Shown here: piece after piece, positions 29,601 through 38,646 of the stretch
Numbering within the stretch: the first letter of the stretch is position 1
Layout of the letters: each line of letters starts with the position of its first letter
From: Pseudomonas sp. FP198
GTDB lineage: Bacteria; Pseudomonadota; Gammaproteobacteria; Pseudomonadales; Pseudomonadaceae
Length of the DNA: 64,000 nt
Direction of reading: 5' to 3'
Assembly (NCBI RefSeq): GCF_030687895.1
Contig: NZ_CP117452.1
Span: 5,509,001-5,573,000, forward strand
Made by a program: the position numbers and the translations under genes
Notes under the pieces: generated by a model
Databases searched by the model: none
What the model was told of the DNA's origin: nothing
Seen by the model: only the letters and a program-made list of their open reading frames with translations

Positions 29601-30002
29601 TCAGGTCGAAAGTTCGCGCAAGGCCGCTGCTGCCAGAAAACCCGAACGCGAGCTGTAACGCTGGTCTCGTCGCACGGTTTGATCGATACGCTCAAGCAAT
29701 TGCTCGGGCAGTGTGGCGTTGAACCGCACCGACTTTCCGAAATAGGGCGTGACATCAAACTCAACCACGCCCCATATCCCCCCGGCGTATTGCGGATCGT
29801 CGAGATGATCGTCAATTTCATGGATCTTTGGCAGCGGTTCGCCGTCGGCTATCAGGCCTTCATAGTGCAACGAGAGCGCTTCTCTCACATTTTCGAATGC
29901 CTGGCTCACCGTACTGCCTGCGGAAAAACAACCCGGCACATCCGGGACCGTCACGCCGTATTCGGAATCGGCATCCTTGTGCAGAACGACCGGAAATTTC
30001 AT
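29601..30002 (-). CDS. hicB: HicB-type antitoxin
   Basis: 133 residues. The N-terminal HicB fold reads MKFPVVLHKDADSEYGVTVPDVPGCFSAGST (beginning), followed by the IWGVVEFDVTPY segment and a C-terminal ribbon-helix-helix-like DNA-binding part. It neutralises HicA and represses the operon in the family. The ATG at 30002 is preceded by GGAGGAAGGA. A longer frame from 30098 overlaps the hicA stop (ATGA) and would add 32 residues, so the start is not certain. Confidence 0.88.
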   Translation of the reverse strand: MKFPVVLHKDADSEYGVTVPDVPGCFSAGSTVSQAFENVREALSLHYEGLIADGEPLPKIHEIDDHLDDPQYAGGIWGVVEFDVTPYFGKSVRFNATLPEQLLERIDQTVRRDQRYSSRSGFLAAAALRELST

Positions 30003-30094
30003 GTGGACGAATCCTTCCTCCAGACCCGGCAACCGCAGCAACCGGTCTGATAACAATGCATCCCCATCGGGGATTTCGTAATCGGTCATGACCT

Positions 30095-30277
30095 TCATTT
30101 CAGGCCCGCCTGTTTCAAAATGCTATTGATCGTGCCTCTGGGCAGATCGGCGTCAGGGTGCTTGATCGTCACCCTCCCAGCCTTGAAAGCGTGTTTATAC
30201 TGATGATGACTACCCTTGACCGCCACCAGATACCAACCATCCTCCTCAATCTTCCTGATCATTTCCCGGCTTCGCAT
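30095..30277 (-). CDS. hicA: HicA-type mRNA interferase toxin
   Basis: 60 residues with the HicA dsRBD-like fold: MRSREMIRKIEEDGWYLV, the catalytic histidine in GSHHQYKH at about 23-30, and the ending GTINSILKQAGLK. It cleaves mRNA when free of HicB. It is first in the minus-strand pair, upstream of hicB, the usual order. ATG 30277; a GTG one codon earlier is possible. Confidence 0.9.
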   Translation of the reverse strand: MRSREMIRKIEEDGWYLVAVKGSHHQYKHAFKAGRVTIKHPDADLPRGTINSILKQAGLK

Positions 30278-30406
30278 CACCTATGCCTTATTCGACAGCT
30301 CTGCCGGGAAACTCTAGCTGTGAAAGAGGGTTTTGATACACACAATACACACTCTGAAAAATATTAGCTCAACTCTTCCAACTGATGCACCGTTACCACA
30401 ATCCAG

Positions 30407-31297
30407 TCATCGCGCCTGCGCAAACACCTCCGCCACCCAATCCACGAACACCCGTACCCGCGGTGACATGTGTCGGTTGTGTGGATAAACCACCGACACC
30501 GGCATCGACGGTGGAGGCGTCGCGGCGAGCACTTCGCGGATCAGGCCTTGGCGGATCGGCTCCTCCATTCGGTAATACGGGCATTGGATCAGGCCCATGC
30601 CGGCGATCGCCGACGCCGCATAGATTTCTGCCCCGGACACCGACAACGTGCCCCCGATCGAAACCTCCTTGAGCTCGCCGTCGACCATGAATTCGAATGG
30701 ATAAAGCTTGGCGGTGGTGCGCGAGACGTAGTTCACCGCCCTGTGCTGCTTGAGATCCTCCAGGCTTTTCGGCTCACCGTATTGGCGCAGGTAAGCGGGG
30801 CTGGCACAGGTGATCTGGCGAAGATTGGCGACACGCCGGCCGATCAACGACGAATCCGCCAACGTACCGGAGCGCACGACACAATCGACGCCCTCGGCGA
30901 TCAGGTCGACGAAGCGGTCCGCTTCACTGATAAACAATTCGATATCCGGGTAGCGGGTCATGAATTGCGGCAACGCGGGGATCACGAAATACCGCGCCTG
31001 GGTTCCATGCAGGTCCACCCTCAACTTGCCTTTGGGCGCCACGCCGCGAAACGCCAGCTCGGCTTCTTCGAGTTCCGCCAGCAATTGCACGCAACGCGGG
31101 TAGTAGGCCTCGCCATCGAGGGTCGGACGCACCCTGCGTGTGCTGCGCTCCAGCAGACGGACACCCAGCCAGGCTTCGAATTGATTGAGGGTGTGGGTCA
31201 GCGTGGCCCGGGGCATGTTCAGGTCTTCGGCAGCCAGGGTGAAGCTGCTGCGTTCGTAAATGCGGACAAACACCTTCATCGCCTTGACCTGGTCCAT
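30407..31297 (-). CDS. LysR-family transcriptional regulator
   Basis: A 296-residue LysR regulator of the CrgA/DsdC-like group with short repressor-type spacing: helix-turn-helix in residues 1-62 (SSFTLAAEDLNMPRATLTHTL), effector domain after 90. It is divergent from the SDR gene at 31418, and the 120-base gap holds a perfect TGTT-N11-AACA box, so the two are probably linked: it likely controls the SDR gene and itself. Confidence 0.88.
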   Translation of the reverse strand: MDQVKAMKVFVRIYERSSFTLAAEDLNMPRATLTHTLNQFEAWLGVRLLERSTRRVRPTLDGEAYYPRCVQLLAELEEAELAFRGVAPKGKLRVDLHGTQARYFVIPALPQFMTRYPDIELFISEADRFVDLIAEGVDCVVRSGTLADSSLIGRRVANLRQITCASPAYLRQYGEPKSLEDLKQHRAVNYVSRTTAKLYPFEFMVDGELKEVSIGGTLSVSGAEIYAASAIAGMGLIQCPYYRMEEPIRQGLIREVLAATPPPSMPVSVVYPHNRHMSPRVRVFVDWVAEVFAQAR

Positions 31298-31310
31298 CTG
31301 AAGCCCTGAT

Positions 31311-31329
31311 TGTTGAGAAATATTGAACA
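31311..31329. promoter_or_regulatory. LysR-type T-N11-A operator in the divergent gap
   Basis: TGTT, 11 bases (GAGAAATATTG), AACA: exact match to the LysR T-N11-A dyad, 13 bases ahead of the regulator start and 88 bases ahead of the SDR start. Confidence 0.65.
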
Positions 31330-31417
31330 GTCAAGGCAACTCTCCTGCATTTATCGCTGCGCGTAAACATGTGAATCTCGCTTCAACCCATCACGAAATC
31401 TGAAGGAGATCCTTGCC

Positions 31418-32158
31418 ATGACTGCTCAAAACGCCAAAGTCGCCATCGTCACCGGTGCCTCCCGTGGGATCGGCGCGCAGATAGCCAGGCAATTGGCGAG
31501 CGACGGGTTTGCCGTCGCCATCAACTTTGCCAGCAGCGCCACCGAGGCCTCGCAGCTGGCGGTGCAGTTGCGTCAGGCCGGGCACCCGGCCATAGCGGTG
31601 AAGGCCGACGTGTCGGTTGCCGCCGACGTCAGCCGGATGTTCGATGAAGTCGAAGCGCAACTGGGCAGGGTCGATGTGTTGATCAACAACGCCGGCATCC
31701 TCCAGGTCATGCCGTTGGCGCAGCACAGCGATGAGCTGTTCGACCGCACGTTCGCCATCAACACCCGTGGCACTTTCAACACCCTGCGCGAGGCCGCGAC
31801 CCGGCTGAACGATGGCGGCCGCATCGTGAATTTTTCCAGCAGTACCGTGGGCATGAACCTGCCGGGCTACTCGGTGTACATCGCCAGCAAGGCCGCGGTG
31901 GAATCCCTGACCCAGGTGTTTGCCAAGGAACTGCGCGGTCGCCAGATCACCGTCAACGCCGTGGCCCCGGGGCCGGTCGCCACCGAGCTGTTCATGCAGG
32001 GCAAAAGCGAAGAGCAGGTCCAGCACTATGCCAAGATGCCGCCCCTGGAACGCCTCGGCCAGCCGGAAGACATCGCCAGCATCGTGTCATTCCTGGTAAG
32101 CCCGGCCGCTGGTTGGGTGAACGGCCAGATCCTGCGGGCTAACGGAGGGCTGGTCTGA
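31418..32158 (+). CDS. short-chain dehydrogenase/reductase
   Basis: A 246-residue classical SDR. Cofactor motif TGASRGIGAQIA (residues 11-22), NNAG (about 90-93) and the YIASK catalytic Tyr/Lys near 152-156. AAGGAG ribosome site. Divergent from a LysR regulator. Probably a 3-oxoacyl-ACP reductase-like oxidoreductase; the substrate cannot be read from the sequence. Confidence 0.9.
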   Translation: MTAQNAKVAIVTGASRGIGAQIARQLASDGFAVAINFASSATEASQLAVQLRQAGHPAIAVKADVSVAADVSRMFDEVEAQLGRVDVLINNAGILQVMPLAQHSDELFDRTFAINTRGTFNTLREAATRLNDGGRIVNFSSSTVGMNLPGYSVYIASKAAVESLTQVFAKELRGRQITVNAVAPGPVATELFMQGKSEEQVQHYAKMPPLERLGQPEDIASIVSFLVSPAAGWVNGQILRANGGLV

Positions 32159-32185
32159 GGCTTGGCTTTGCGCAGCCAGTGAAAC

Positions 32186-32260
32186 CGCCATCGCGAGCAA
32201 GCTCGCTCCCACAAGGGTTGTCCCATTACCCTGTGGGAGCGAGCTTGCTCGCGATGGCGT
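32186..32260. repeat. REPIN, GTGGGAGCGAGC family
   Basis: CGCCATCGCGAGCAAGCTCG and its perfect inverted partner CGAGCTTGCTCGCGATGGCG enclose about 20 bases, between convergent SDR and betT. Confidence 0.92.
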
Positions 32261-32282
32261 CGGTGCGATGCCGATTATTTTT

Positions 32283-34283
32283 TCAGCGCACCAGATGCAG
32301 AAACTGCATGTGCCGCTCGTACTGGTCGAGGATGTCGTTGATGACCTGCTCCTTGGAATACCCCACCAGGTCATAGTCCTGGCTGCCCTCGCTCAGGTGT
32401 ACTTCGGCGCGGTAGTAGCGACGATTGTTGATCTGTTTGGAGCCCATGCCACCCCGGGCGAAGGACGGCGTGAAGTAACCCCGCATCTGCACCTGGTAGA
32501 TGAACGGATGCTGTTCGCCGTGGCCGATCTCCAGGCTGACGCTGTCGTTGGCCGGGTCTGGCTGGGTCATCACCGTCAGACCCTTTTCGGCGAATACCGC
32601 CTTCACCTCCTCGATAGCCGGGCGCACCGTGGTATCGAGGAAGCGATACACCTCGTCGCGGGAAGGAAAATGTACCGCCTGGCTCAAGCGCTGGCGCCAG
32701 CCGCCAGTGCCCCGCCGGGAGCCCGACACCGGCGCGAGGGAATGCAACTGCGCGATCTGCTTCTGCGACTCCAGGTAGAACGCCTTGTGCAGGCCCCACA
32801 TCATCAGCAGCAGAATCAGCGAGAACGGCAAGGACGTCAGCACCACGGCCGACTTCAAGGCATCGATGCTGCCGGAGAACAGCAAGGCACTGGTCACCAG
32901 GGCAGTCATCGCGCCCCAGAACACCCGCAGCCATTTCGGCCCATCCTCATCGGGGCTGCCGCCCTTGGCCGACAACGTCGACAGCACCACGGTGCCGGAG
33001 TCGGCGGACGTGACAAAAAACACGAAGCTGATGAACACCGTGACCGCTATTACCGTCTTGCTCCACGGGTAGGTTTCCAGCAGCAGGTAAAGGCTCATCG
33101 ACGGGTTGTCCAGGGCCGACATGCCCAGGGCGCTCATGCCATGGTTCAGGACCTGGTCGATGGCGCTGTTACCGAAAATCGACATCCACGCCAGGGTGAA
33201 ACCCAGGGGGATCAGCAGCACGCCGAACACGAATTCACGGATCGTCCGGCCACGGGATATGCGTGCGATGAACAGCCCCACGAACGGTGACCAGGCGATC
33301 CACCACGCCCAGTAGAACACCGTCCAACCGCCCAGCCAGTCGCTGGGCTCGTTGTAGGCATACAGGTCGAAACTCTTCATCGGCAGGGCGCCGAGGTAAT
33401 CGCCGAGATTCTGGATAAGCGTATTGAGCAGATGCTGGGTCGGTCCGGCGAACAGCACAAACAGCAACAGCGCGCACGCCAGCAGCATGTTGATATCGGA
33501 CATGACGCGTACGCCCTTGTCGACGCCGGCAACGGCGACAATGATTGCCGCGCCCATCATCAGCACGATCAGCCCGACCTGGATCCACTGGGTGTGAGCG
33601 ATGCCGAACAGGTAATCCAGACCGGAATTGAGGTGCAGCACGCCAAAGCCCATATCCGCGCCAAGGCCGAACACGGTCGCGATGATGCCGAAACCGTCCA
33701 CCGCATAACCGATCGGCCCGTTGATGCGCTTGCCGATCAGCGGGTACAACGCCGACCGCAAGGCCAGCGGCAGGTTGTGCCGATAGGCGAAGTACGCCAG
33801 GGCCATGCCAACGAAAGCGAACACACCCCAGCCGTGCAAACCCCAGTGCAGGAACAGGATCTGCATCGCCTGGCGCGCCGCATCGGCGGTGCCGGCTTCG
33901 CCCTGGGGCGGCTGGACCAGATGGGTCAGGGGCTCGGAAACGCAGAAGAAAAACAAGGTGATGCTGATCCCGGCGGCGAACAACATGCCGGCCCAGGACA
34001 GGTAGCTGAACTCGGGCTCGTCGTGGTCGGCACCGAGCTTGATCTTGCCGTAGCCGGACAAGGCGGTGACCACCACGAAGACCAGATACAGGGTCATCGC
34101 CAGCATGTAATACCAGCCGACCGTATTGGCCGCCCAGTTCTGCGCGGCCAGCAACCAGGCGCCGGCCTGCTCCGGCACGGCAATGACGACCAGGCCGAAC
34201 ATCAGGATGAAGGTCGCGGCGAAATAAAACACCGGCGGATTCATGCGGACCAGGCCGCTGGATGGGAGGGACGAAGTACTCAT
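32283..34283 (-). CDS. betT: BetT-type choline/glycine betaine transporter (BCCT family)
   Basis: A 666-residue BCCT transporter with about twelve membrane helices, including the conserved Trp-rich segment VFYWAWWIAWSPFVGLFIAR. A cytoplasmic tail of about 180 residues follows, as in BetT, which senses osmotic stress. It imports choline for glycine betaine synthesis or catabolism. The ATG at 34283 follows GAGGTG; a 28-codon N-terminal extension in frame is unlikely. No betIBA genes are adjacent, but a BetI-like palindrome lies 93 bases upstream. Confidence 0.92.
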   Translation of the reverse strand: MSTSSLPSSGLVRMNPPVFYFAATFILMFGLVVIAVPEQAGAWLLAAQNWAANTVGWYYMLAMTLYLVFVVVTALSGYGKIKLGADHDEPEFSYLSWAGMLFAAGISITLFFFCVSEPLTHLVQPPQGEAGTADAARQAMQILFLHWGLHGWGVFAFVGMALAYFAYRHNLPLALRSALYPLIGKRINGPIGYAVDGFGIIATVFGLGADMGFGVLHLNSGLDYLFGIAHTQWIQVGLIVLMMGAAIIVAVAGVDKGVRVMSDINMLLACALLLFVLFAGPTQHLLNTLIQNLGDYLGALPMKSFDLYAYNEPSDWLGGWTVFYWAWWIAWSPFVGLFIARISRGRTIREFVFGVLLIPLGFTLAWMSIFGNSAIDQVLNHGMSALGMSALDNPSMSLYLLLETYPWSKTVIAVTVFISFVFFVTSADSGTVVLSTLSAKGGSPDEDGPKWLRVFWGAMTALVTSALLFSGSIDALKSAVVLTSLPFSLILLLMMWGLHKAFYLESQKQIAQLHSLAPVSGSRRGTGGWRQRLSQAVHFPSRDEVYRFLDTTVRPAIEEVKAVFAEKGLTVMTQPDPANDSVSLEIGHGEQHPFIYQVQMRGYFTPSFARGGMGSKQINNRRYYRAEVHLSEGSQDYDLVGYSKEQVINDILDQYERHMQFLHLVR

Positions 34284-34375
34284 CGACGAAGCACCTCGCA
34301 AAGCGAAATCATGACGTGCGCAAACGGACTCGGCAAAGGCAAGCCTCCTGTTGTGAGCGGGCAGCAAACCAATGG

Positions 34376-34403
34376 TTTAACTTGAATGAACGTTCAAGTT
34401 AAA
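34376..34403. promoter_or_regulatory. palindromic operator upstream of betT, BetI-like
   Basis: TTTAACTTGAA - TGAACG - TTCAAGTTAAA: 11-bp perfect inverted arms with a 6-base centre, containing TGAACGTTCAA, which resembles sites bound by BetI (TetR family) in other Pseudomonas bet promoters. Lies 93 bases upstream of the betT ATG. Confidence 0.6.
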
Positions 34404-34512
34404 CATGAATAGGCTGCCAAGGACTAATCGCAGGGCTCAATGGCACGTTTCCTACACTAGCCCATGGGTGGGTATGACGTTGCCTGAAGTGATTTCGTTC
34501 AAACGTAGCCAA

Positions 34513-34611
34513 CCCCTGTGGGAGCGAGCTTGCTCGCGATGACGTGCTGACAATCGACATCTTCATTGGCTGGTCCATCGCTTTCGCGAGCAGGCTCGCT
34601 CCCACAGGGGT
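34513..34611. repeat. REPIN, GTGGGAGCGAGC family
   Basis: CCCCTGTGGGAGCGAGCTTG and the inverted GCTCGCTCCCACAGGGG arm, with about 50 bases between them, just before dcyD. Confidence 0.92.
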
Positions 34612-34706
34612 TTATCATTATCCATGTCCCCAACGCCCACATGCCGGTTGCCGGTGAATACTCAGCTGCCTATAGTCCGGATATCGCCTACAGCCAGTAC
34701 GGACTC

Positions 34707-35708
34707 ATGATCAAAGAACAGTTGTCTCGCTTCCATCGTCTCGACCTGCTCAGCCATCCGACGCCTCTGGAAAAACTCGACCGTCTCTCCGCCTGGCTCG
34801 GTCGCGACATCTACGTCAAGCGCGACGACCTGACGCCTCTGGCACTGGGCGGCAACAAGTTGCGCAAGCTTGAATACCTTGCCGCCGACGCCCTGGCCCA
34901 AGGCGCCGACACGCTCGTCACTGCCGGCGCGATCCAGTCCAATCATGTCCGTCAGACCGCTGCCCTGGCCGCGAAGCTGGGCCTGGGTTGTGTGGCGCTG
35001 CTGGAAAACCCCATCAGTACCGAGGAAAGCAATTACCTGGGCAACGGCAACCGGCTGTTGCTGGAGCTGTTCGATGCCAAGGTCGAACTTGTTGAAAACC
35101 TGGACAACGCCGACGAACAGTTGCAGGCCCTTGCGAGCCGCCTGCGTAGCAACGGGAAAAAACCTTACCTGGTGCCAATTGGCGGGTCGAATGCCCTGGG
35201 CGCCTTGGGCTATGTGCGCGCAGGTCTGGAGTTGGCCGAACAGATCAAGGACACCGGGCTTGAATTTTCCGCCGTGGTGCTGGCCTCTGGCAGTGCCGGC
35301 ACCCATGGCGGCCTGGCGCTGGCACTGAGCGAAACCCTGCCGGACCTTCCGGTGATAGGCGTGACGGTTTCACGCAGCGAGGAGGACCAGTTTCCGAAAG
35401 TCCAGGGGCTCGCCGAACGTACCGCGCAGTTGCTGGAAATGGCCCTGCCGCCGGCCTTCAAGGTGAACCTGTGGGACGAGTATTTCGCCCCCCGCTACGG
35501 CGAGCCCAACGCCGGTACGCTGGCGGCGGTCAAGTTGCTGGCGAGTCAGGAAGGCCTGCTGCTCGATCCGGTCTATACCGGCAAGGCCATGGCCGGGCTG
35601 CTCGACGGCATCGGTCGCGACCGCTTTGAAAACGGCCCGATCATCTTCCTGCATACCGGCGGTGCACCGGCGCTGTTTGCCTATGACTCGGTGTTCCAGG
35701 CTCGGTAA
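34707..35708 (+). CDS. dcyD: D-cysteine desulfhydrase
   Basis: A 333-residue PLP enzyme of the ACC deaminase/D-cysteine desulfhydrase family that breaks D-cysteine into pyruvate, sulfide and ammonia. The PLP lysine is in [11 protein letters not shown] (about residues 50-60); [14 protein letters not shown] follows. It is directly upstream of a cystine-type ABC transporter, as in the E. coli fliY-dcyD-yecSC cluster, so it allows D-cysteine use or detoxification. The ATG at 34707 follows TACGGA; longer in-frame starts lie in non-conserved sequence. Confidence 0.93.
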   Translation: MIKEQLSRFHRLDLLSHPTPLEKLDRLSAWLGRDIYVKRDDLTPLALGGNKLRKLEYLAADALAQGADTLVTAGAIQSNHVRQTAALAAKLGLGCVALLENPISTEESNYLGNGNRLLLELFDAKVELVENLDNADEQLQALASRLRSNGKKPYLVPIGGSNALGALGYVRAGLELAEQIKDTGLEFSAVVLASGSAGTHGGLALALSETLPDLPVIGVTVSRSEEDQFPKVQGLAERTAQLLEMALPPAFKVNLWDEYFAPRYGEPNAGTLAAVKLLASQEGLLLDPVYTGKAMAGLLDGIGRDRFENGPIIFLHTGGAPALFAYDSVFQAR

Positions 35709-35711
35709 ATG

Positions 35712-35742
35712 TCGCTGTGGAGCGAGCAGGCCCGCTCCCACA
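35712..35742. repeat. single degenerate REP hairpin
   Basis: TGTGGAGCGAGCAGGCCCGCTCCCACA, a hairpin lacking the second arm of a REPIN. It could act as the dcyD end hairpin. Confidence 0.65.
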
Positions 35743-35743
35743 A

Positions 35744-35820
35744 GATGTTGATTACATATTGGAATATGGTCGTGATTTAATATTATTTTCCAATCTATAC
35801 GACCCGACCTATAGTCGCGC
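35744..35820 (+). promoter_or_regulatory. AT-rich promoter region of the cystine transporter
   Basis: AT-rich 70-base stretch with an inverted repeat ATTGGAA ... TTCCAAT (35758-35794), then CTATACGACC and CCTATAGTCG. CysB-type sites on sulfur-starvation genes are of this kind; binding is inferred. Confidence 0.45.
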
Positions 35821-35943
35821 CGCAGGCGTATTTGCCACGAGACGCAAAGCCTGCTTTTAGGGCAGGATGTGGCAATTCTTTCGGATCGCGGCTACGCCTT
35901 TCTCTTCCAGATAAACGTCATCATAAAAATACAGGGGCTTGTC

Positions 35944-36744
35944 ATGAATTTTTCCGCATTACGTCGCAACCTGCTGGTGGGTTCGCTGGGCCTGGCATTG
36001 AGCGCCGGGCTGATGGGCCAAGCGGTTGCCGGTGAGCAGCTGCAGAAAATCAAGGACGCTGGTGAAATCAAGATCGGCCTGGAAGGCACTTACCCACCGT
36101 TCAGTTTTGTTGATGACAGCGGCAAGCTGACCGGCTTCGAAGTGGAATTTTCCGAAGCCCTGGCCAAGGAACTGGGGGTCAAGGTCAAGCTGCAGACGAC
36201 CCCGTGGGCCGGTATCCTCGCCGCCCTGGAATCCAAGCGTCTTGACGCCGTGGTGAACCAGGTGACCATCTCCGAAGAGCGCAAGAAAAAGTACGACTTC
36301 TCCGAGCCGTACACTGTTTCCGGGATCCAGGCGCTGGTACTGACCAAAAAAGCCGACGAACTGAACATCAAGAAGGCCGCTGACCTGGACGGCAAAAAAG
36401 TCGGCGTGGGCTTGGGCACCAACTATGAGCAGTGGGTCAAGGCAGAAGTACCGGGCGCCCAGGTCAAGACCTACGACGATGACCCAACCAAGTTCCAGGA
36501 CCTGCGTGTCGGCCGCATCGACGCCATCCTGATCGACCGCCTGGCCGCGCTGGAATACGCCAAGAAAGCCAAGGACACGACAGCAGCCGGCGAAGCCTTT
36601 TCTCGCCAGGAGTCTGGCATTGCCCTGCGCAAAGGCGAGCCCGAGCTGCTGGCAGCCGTGAACAAGGCCATCGAAAAACTGCGCGCCGACGGCACGCTGA
36701 AAAAGCTCTCGGAAAAATACTTCAGCGCTGACGTCACTCAATAA
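35944..36744 (+). CDS. tcyJ: cystine ABC transporter substrate-binding protein
   Basis: 266 residues with a signal peptide (about 1-29, ending VAG). The solute-binding type 3 fold has GLEGTYPPFSFVDDSGKLTGF early and the FSEPYTVSGIQALV hinge near residue 118. With the permease and ATPase behind and dcyD before, it matches FliY/TcyJ, which binds cystine and related sulfur amino acids. The stop shares one base with the permease start. Confidence 0.93.
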   Translation: MNFSALRRNLLVGSLGLALSAGLMGQAVAGEQLQKIKDAGEIKIGLEGTYPPFSFVDDSGKLTGFEVEFSEALAKELGVKVKLQTTPWAGILAALESKRLDAVVNQVTISEERKKKYDFSEPYTVSGIQALVLTKKADELNIKKAADLDGKKVGVGLGTNYEQWVKAEVPGAQVKTYDDDPTKFQDLRVGRIDAILIDRLAALEYAKKAKDTTAAGEAFSRQESGIALRKGEPELLAAVNKAIEKLRADGTLKKLSEKYFSADVTQ

Positions 36745-37409
36745 TGGAAGCAGCTCTTCAACTCGCGCTGGACTCCGCGCCCTTTTTGCTCAAGGGCGCG
36801 TATTACACGGTCATCCTCAGCCTGGGCGGCATGTTCTTCGGCTTGCTGCTCGGGTTTGGCCTGGCGCTGATGCGCTTGTCGCGCTTCAAACCGGTGAACT
36901 GGATCGCCCGCATCTACGTGTCGTTCTTTCGCGGCACGCCGTTGCTGGTGCAGTTGTTCGTGATCTACTACGGGTTGCCGCAACTGGGCATCGAGCTGGA
37001 CCCACTGCCAGCGGCATTGATTGGTTTCTCACTGAACATGGCCGCCTATGCCTGCGAAATCCTGCGGGCCGCAATCAGCTCCATCGAACGCGGCCAGTGG
37101 GAAGCGGCGGCCAGTATCGGCATGACCCGCGCGCAGACCCTGCGTCGGGCCATCCTGCCGCAAGCCGCACGCACAGCCCTGCCACCGTTGGGCAACAGCT
37201 TCATCTCCCTGGTCAAGGACACTGCATTGGCGGCGACCATCCAGGTACCGGAGCTGTTCCGCCAGGCGCAGCTGATCACCGCCAGAACCTTCGAAATCTT
37301 CACCATGTACCTTGCCGCCGCGCTGATCTATTGGGTTCTTGCCACCGTGCTTTCGCACTTGCAGAACGTCCTGGAAGCCCGGGTCAATCGGCATGACCAG
37401 GAGTCCTGA
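36744..37409 (+). CDS. tcyL: cystine ABC transporter permease
   Basis: A 221-residue permease of the HisMQ type, about five helices and an EAA loop near residues 116-135 (WEAAASIGMTRAQTLRRAILP). TAATG overlap with the binding-protein gene. Corresponds to YecS/TcyL. Confidence 0.93.
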   Translation: MEAALQLALDSAPFLLKGAYYTVILSLGGMFFGLLLGFGLALMRLSRFKPVNWIARIYVSFFRGTPLLVQLFVIYYGLPQLGIELDPLPAALIGFSLNMAAYACEILRAAISSIERGQWEAAASIGMTRAQTLRRAILPQAARTALPPLGNSFISLVKDTALAATIQVPELFRQAQLITARTFEIFTMYLAAALIYWVLATVLSHLQNVLEARVNRHDQES

Positions 37410-37412
37410 CCG

Positions 37413-38171
37413 ATGATTGTCGTGGAAAAACTGACAAAGCAGTTCAAGGGTCAGGTGGTGCTCAACGGCATCGACCTGAAGATCGAAGAAGGCGAGGTGG
37501 TAGCGATCATCGGCCCCAGCGGCTCGGGCAAGACCACCTTCCTGCGCTGCCTGAACTTCCTCGAAGAACCCAGCAGTGGCCGGATCAAGGTCGGCGACAT
37601 CGAGATCGATGGCAGCCGCCCGCTGAACCAGCAACAGGGCCTGGTCAGGCGTTTGCGCCAGCAGGTAGGGTTCGTATTCCAGAACTTCAACCTGTTCCCC
37701 CATCGCACCGCATTGGAAAATGTCACCGAAGGCCCGCAGGTGGTGAAAAAAATTCCCCGTGCCGAAGCCGAAGCCCTGGGGCGCAAGCTCCTGGCCAAGG
37801 TCGGGCTGGCCGGCAAGGAAGATGCCTACCCACGGCGCCTGTCCGGCGGCCAGCAGCAGCGCGTGGCAATTGCCCGGGCGCTGGCGATGGAGCCGGCGGT
37901 GATCCTGTTCGACGAGCCGACCTCGGCCCTCGACCCCGAACTGGTGGGCGAAGTACTGGCGACCATTCGCGGCCTGGCCGAAGAAAAACGCACCATGGTG
38001 ATCGTCACCCACGAAATGGGCTTCGCCCGGGACGTGGCCAATCGCGTGGTGTTCTTCGATAAAGGTGTGATCGTCGAGCAAGGGGAAGCCAAGGCTTTGT
38101 TCGCGGCCCCTAAAGAAGAGCGTACTCGACAATTCCTCAGCAAGTTCCTCTCCGCACACGCCGCGCAATAA
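37413..38171 (+). CDS. tcyN: cystine ABC transporter ATP-binding protein
   Basis: A 252-residue ATPase: Walker [10 protein letters not shown] near 33-41, signature LSGGQQQRVAIARAL near 138-152, Walker B ILFDEPTSALD near 158-168. Three bases after tcyL. Corresponds to YecC/TcyN. The last gene of the dcyD-tcy cluster. Confidence 0.94.
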   Translation: MIVVEKLTKQFKGQVVLNGIDLKIEEGEVVAIIGPSGSGKTTFLRCLNFLEEPSSGRIKVGDIEIDGSRPLNQQQGLVRRLRQQVGFVFQNFNLFPHRTALENVTEGPQVVKKIPRAEAEALGRKLLAKVGLAGKEDAYPRRLSGGQQQRVAIARALAMEPAVILFDEPTSALDPELVGEVLATIRGLAEEKRTMVIVTHEMGFARDVANRVVFFDKGVIVEQGEAKALFAAPKEERTRQFLSKFLSAHAAQ

Positions 38172-38360
38172 GTTATCCGGCACACTTCCATGGAAGGAAG
38201 TGGGTAACTTGGATGTCATACTCCTGACCGCTACGAAACAACTTACAGCCCCGCCCTCAGTTTAGAAACTTGTCAGCACGACATGCGCATACCTTGCGTA
38301 ACACTTATGTCGGACCGTTCGCCCATCGTCTCGCGCCTTCAGCTACCGCAAGCAATACGA

Positions 38361-38390
38361 CAGACGCCGGGGCAAGGAAAGTGGCGTCTG
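38361..38390. other. hairpin CAGACGCC / GGCGTCTG
   Basis: Perfect 8-bp stem with a 14-base loop about 290 bases before the orphan gene. There is no T tract, so it is not a clear terminator; it could be part of a leader or an operator. Confidence 0.45.
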
Positions 38391-38467
38391 ACGGCACGCA
38401 TTATTAACTGCAACGCGTAGGAAACTTCTGAAGAGTTAATCAATCGAGCATTAATCCCGCGCTTCTA

Positions 38468-38496
38468 TTGACACTGTAACTGCCCACCCCTTATCT
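38468..38496 (+). promoter_or_regulatory. sigma-70 promoter for the orphan gene
   Basis: TTGACA at 38468, 17-base spacer, TTATCT at 38491. Both hexamers are near consensus and the spacing is ideal; the gene start lies 150 bases downstream. Confidence 0.65.
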
Positions 38497-38646
38497 AGAA
38501 GCCAACAGGCGACGCGCATTATTTTTTATTCCCCCAGTCCTGCACAGAAAGTTCATGATTTTATTGCAACGCAATAAACAATGCCGCGTTTATCCGTGCC
38601 TTTGACCTTTATGAAACAGCTCGATATGGACACCAAGGAGAACACC

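Larger units (their letters stand above)
34284..34706. other. 423-base intergenic region between betT and dcyD
   Basis: Contains a 28-bp palindromic operator (34376-34403) and a REPIN (34513-34611). The remaining about 100 bases before dcyD hold no recognised gene, although an open frame runs into dcyD from 34566. Confidence 0.7.
38172..38646. other. 475-base intergenic region downstream of the cystine transporter
   Basis: Contains a short ACTTCC/GGAAGT hairpin (about 38187-38206) that may end the tcy operon, a hairpin CAGACGCC/GGCGTCTG (38361-38390) and a near-consensus sigma-70 promoter (38468-38496). No protein gene was recognised. Confidence 0.7.

Noticed and set aside
37413..38171. Possible histidine or glutamine transporter identity
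   Set aside because: Sequence alone fits any polar amino-acid ATPase, but adjacency to dcyD and family order favour the cystine system.
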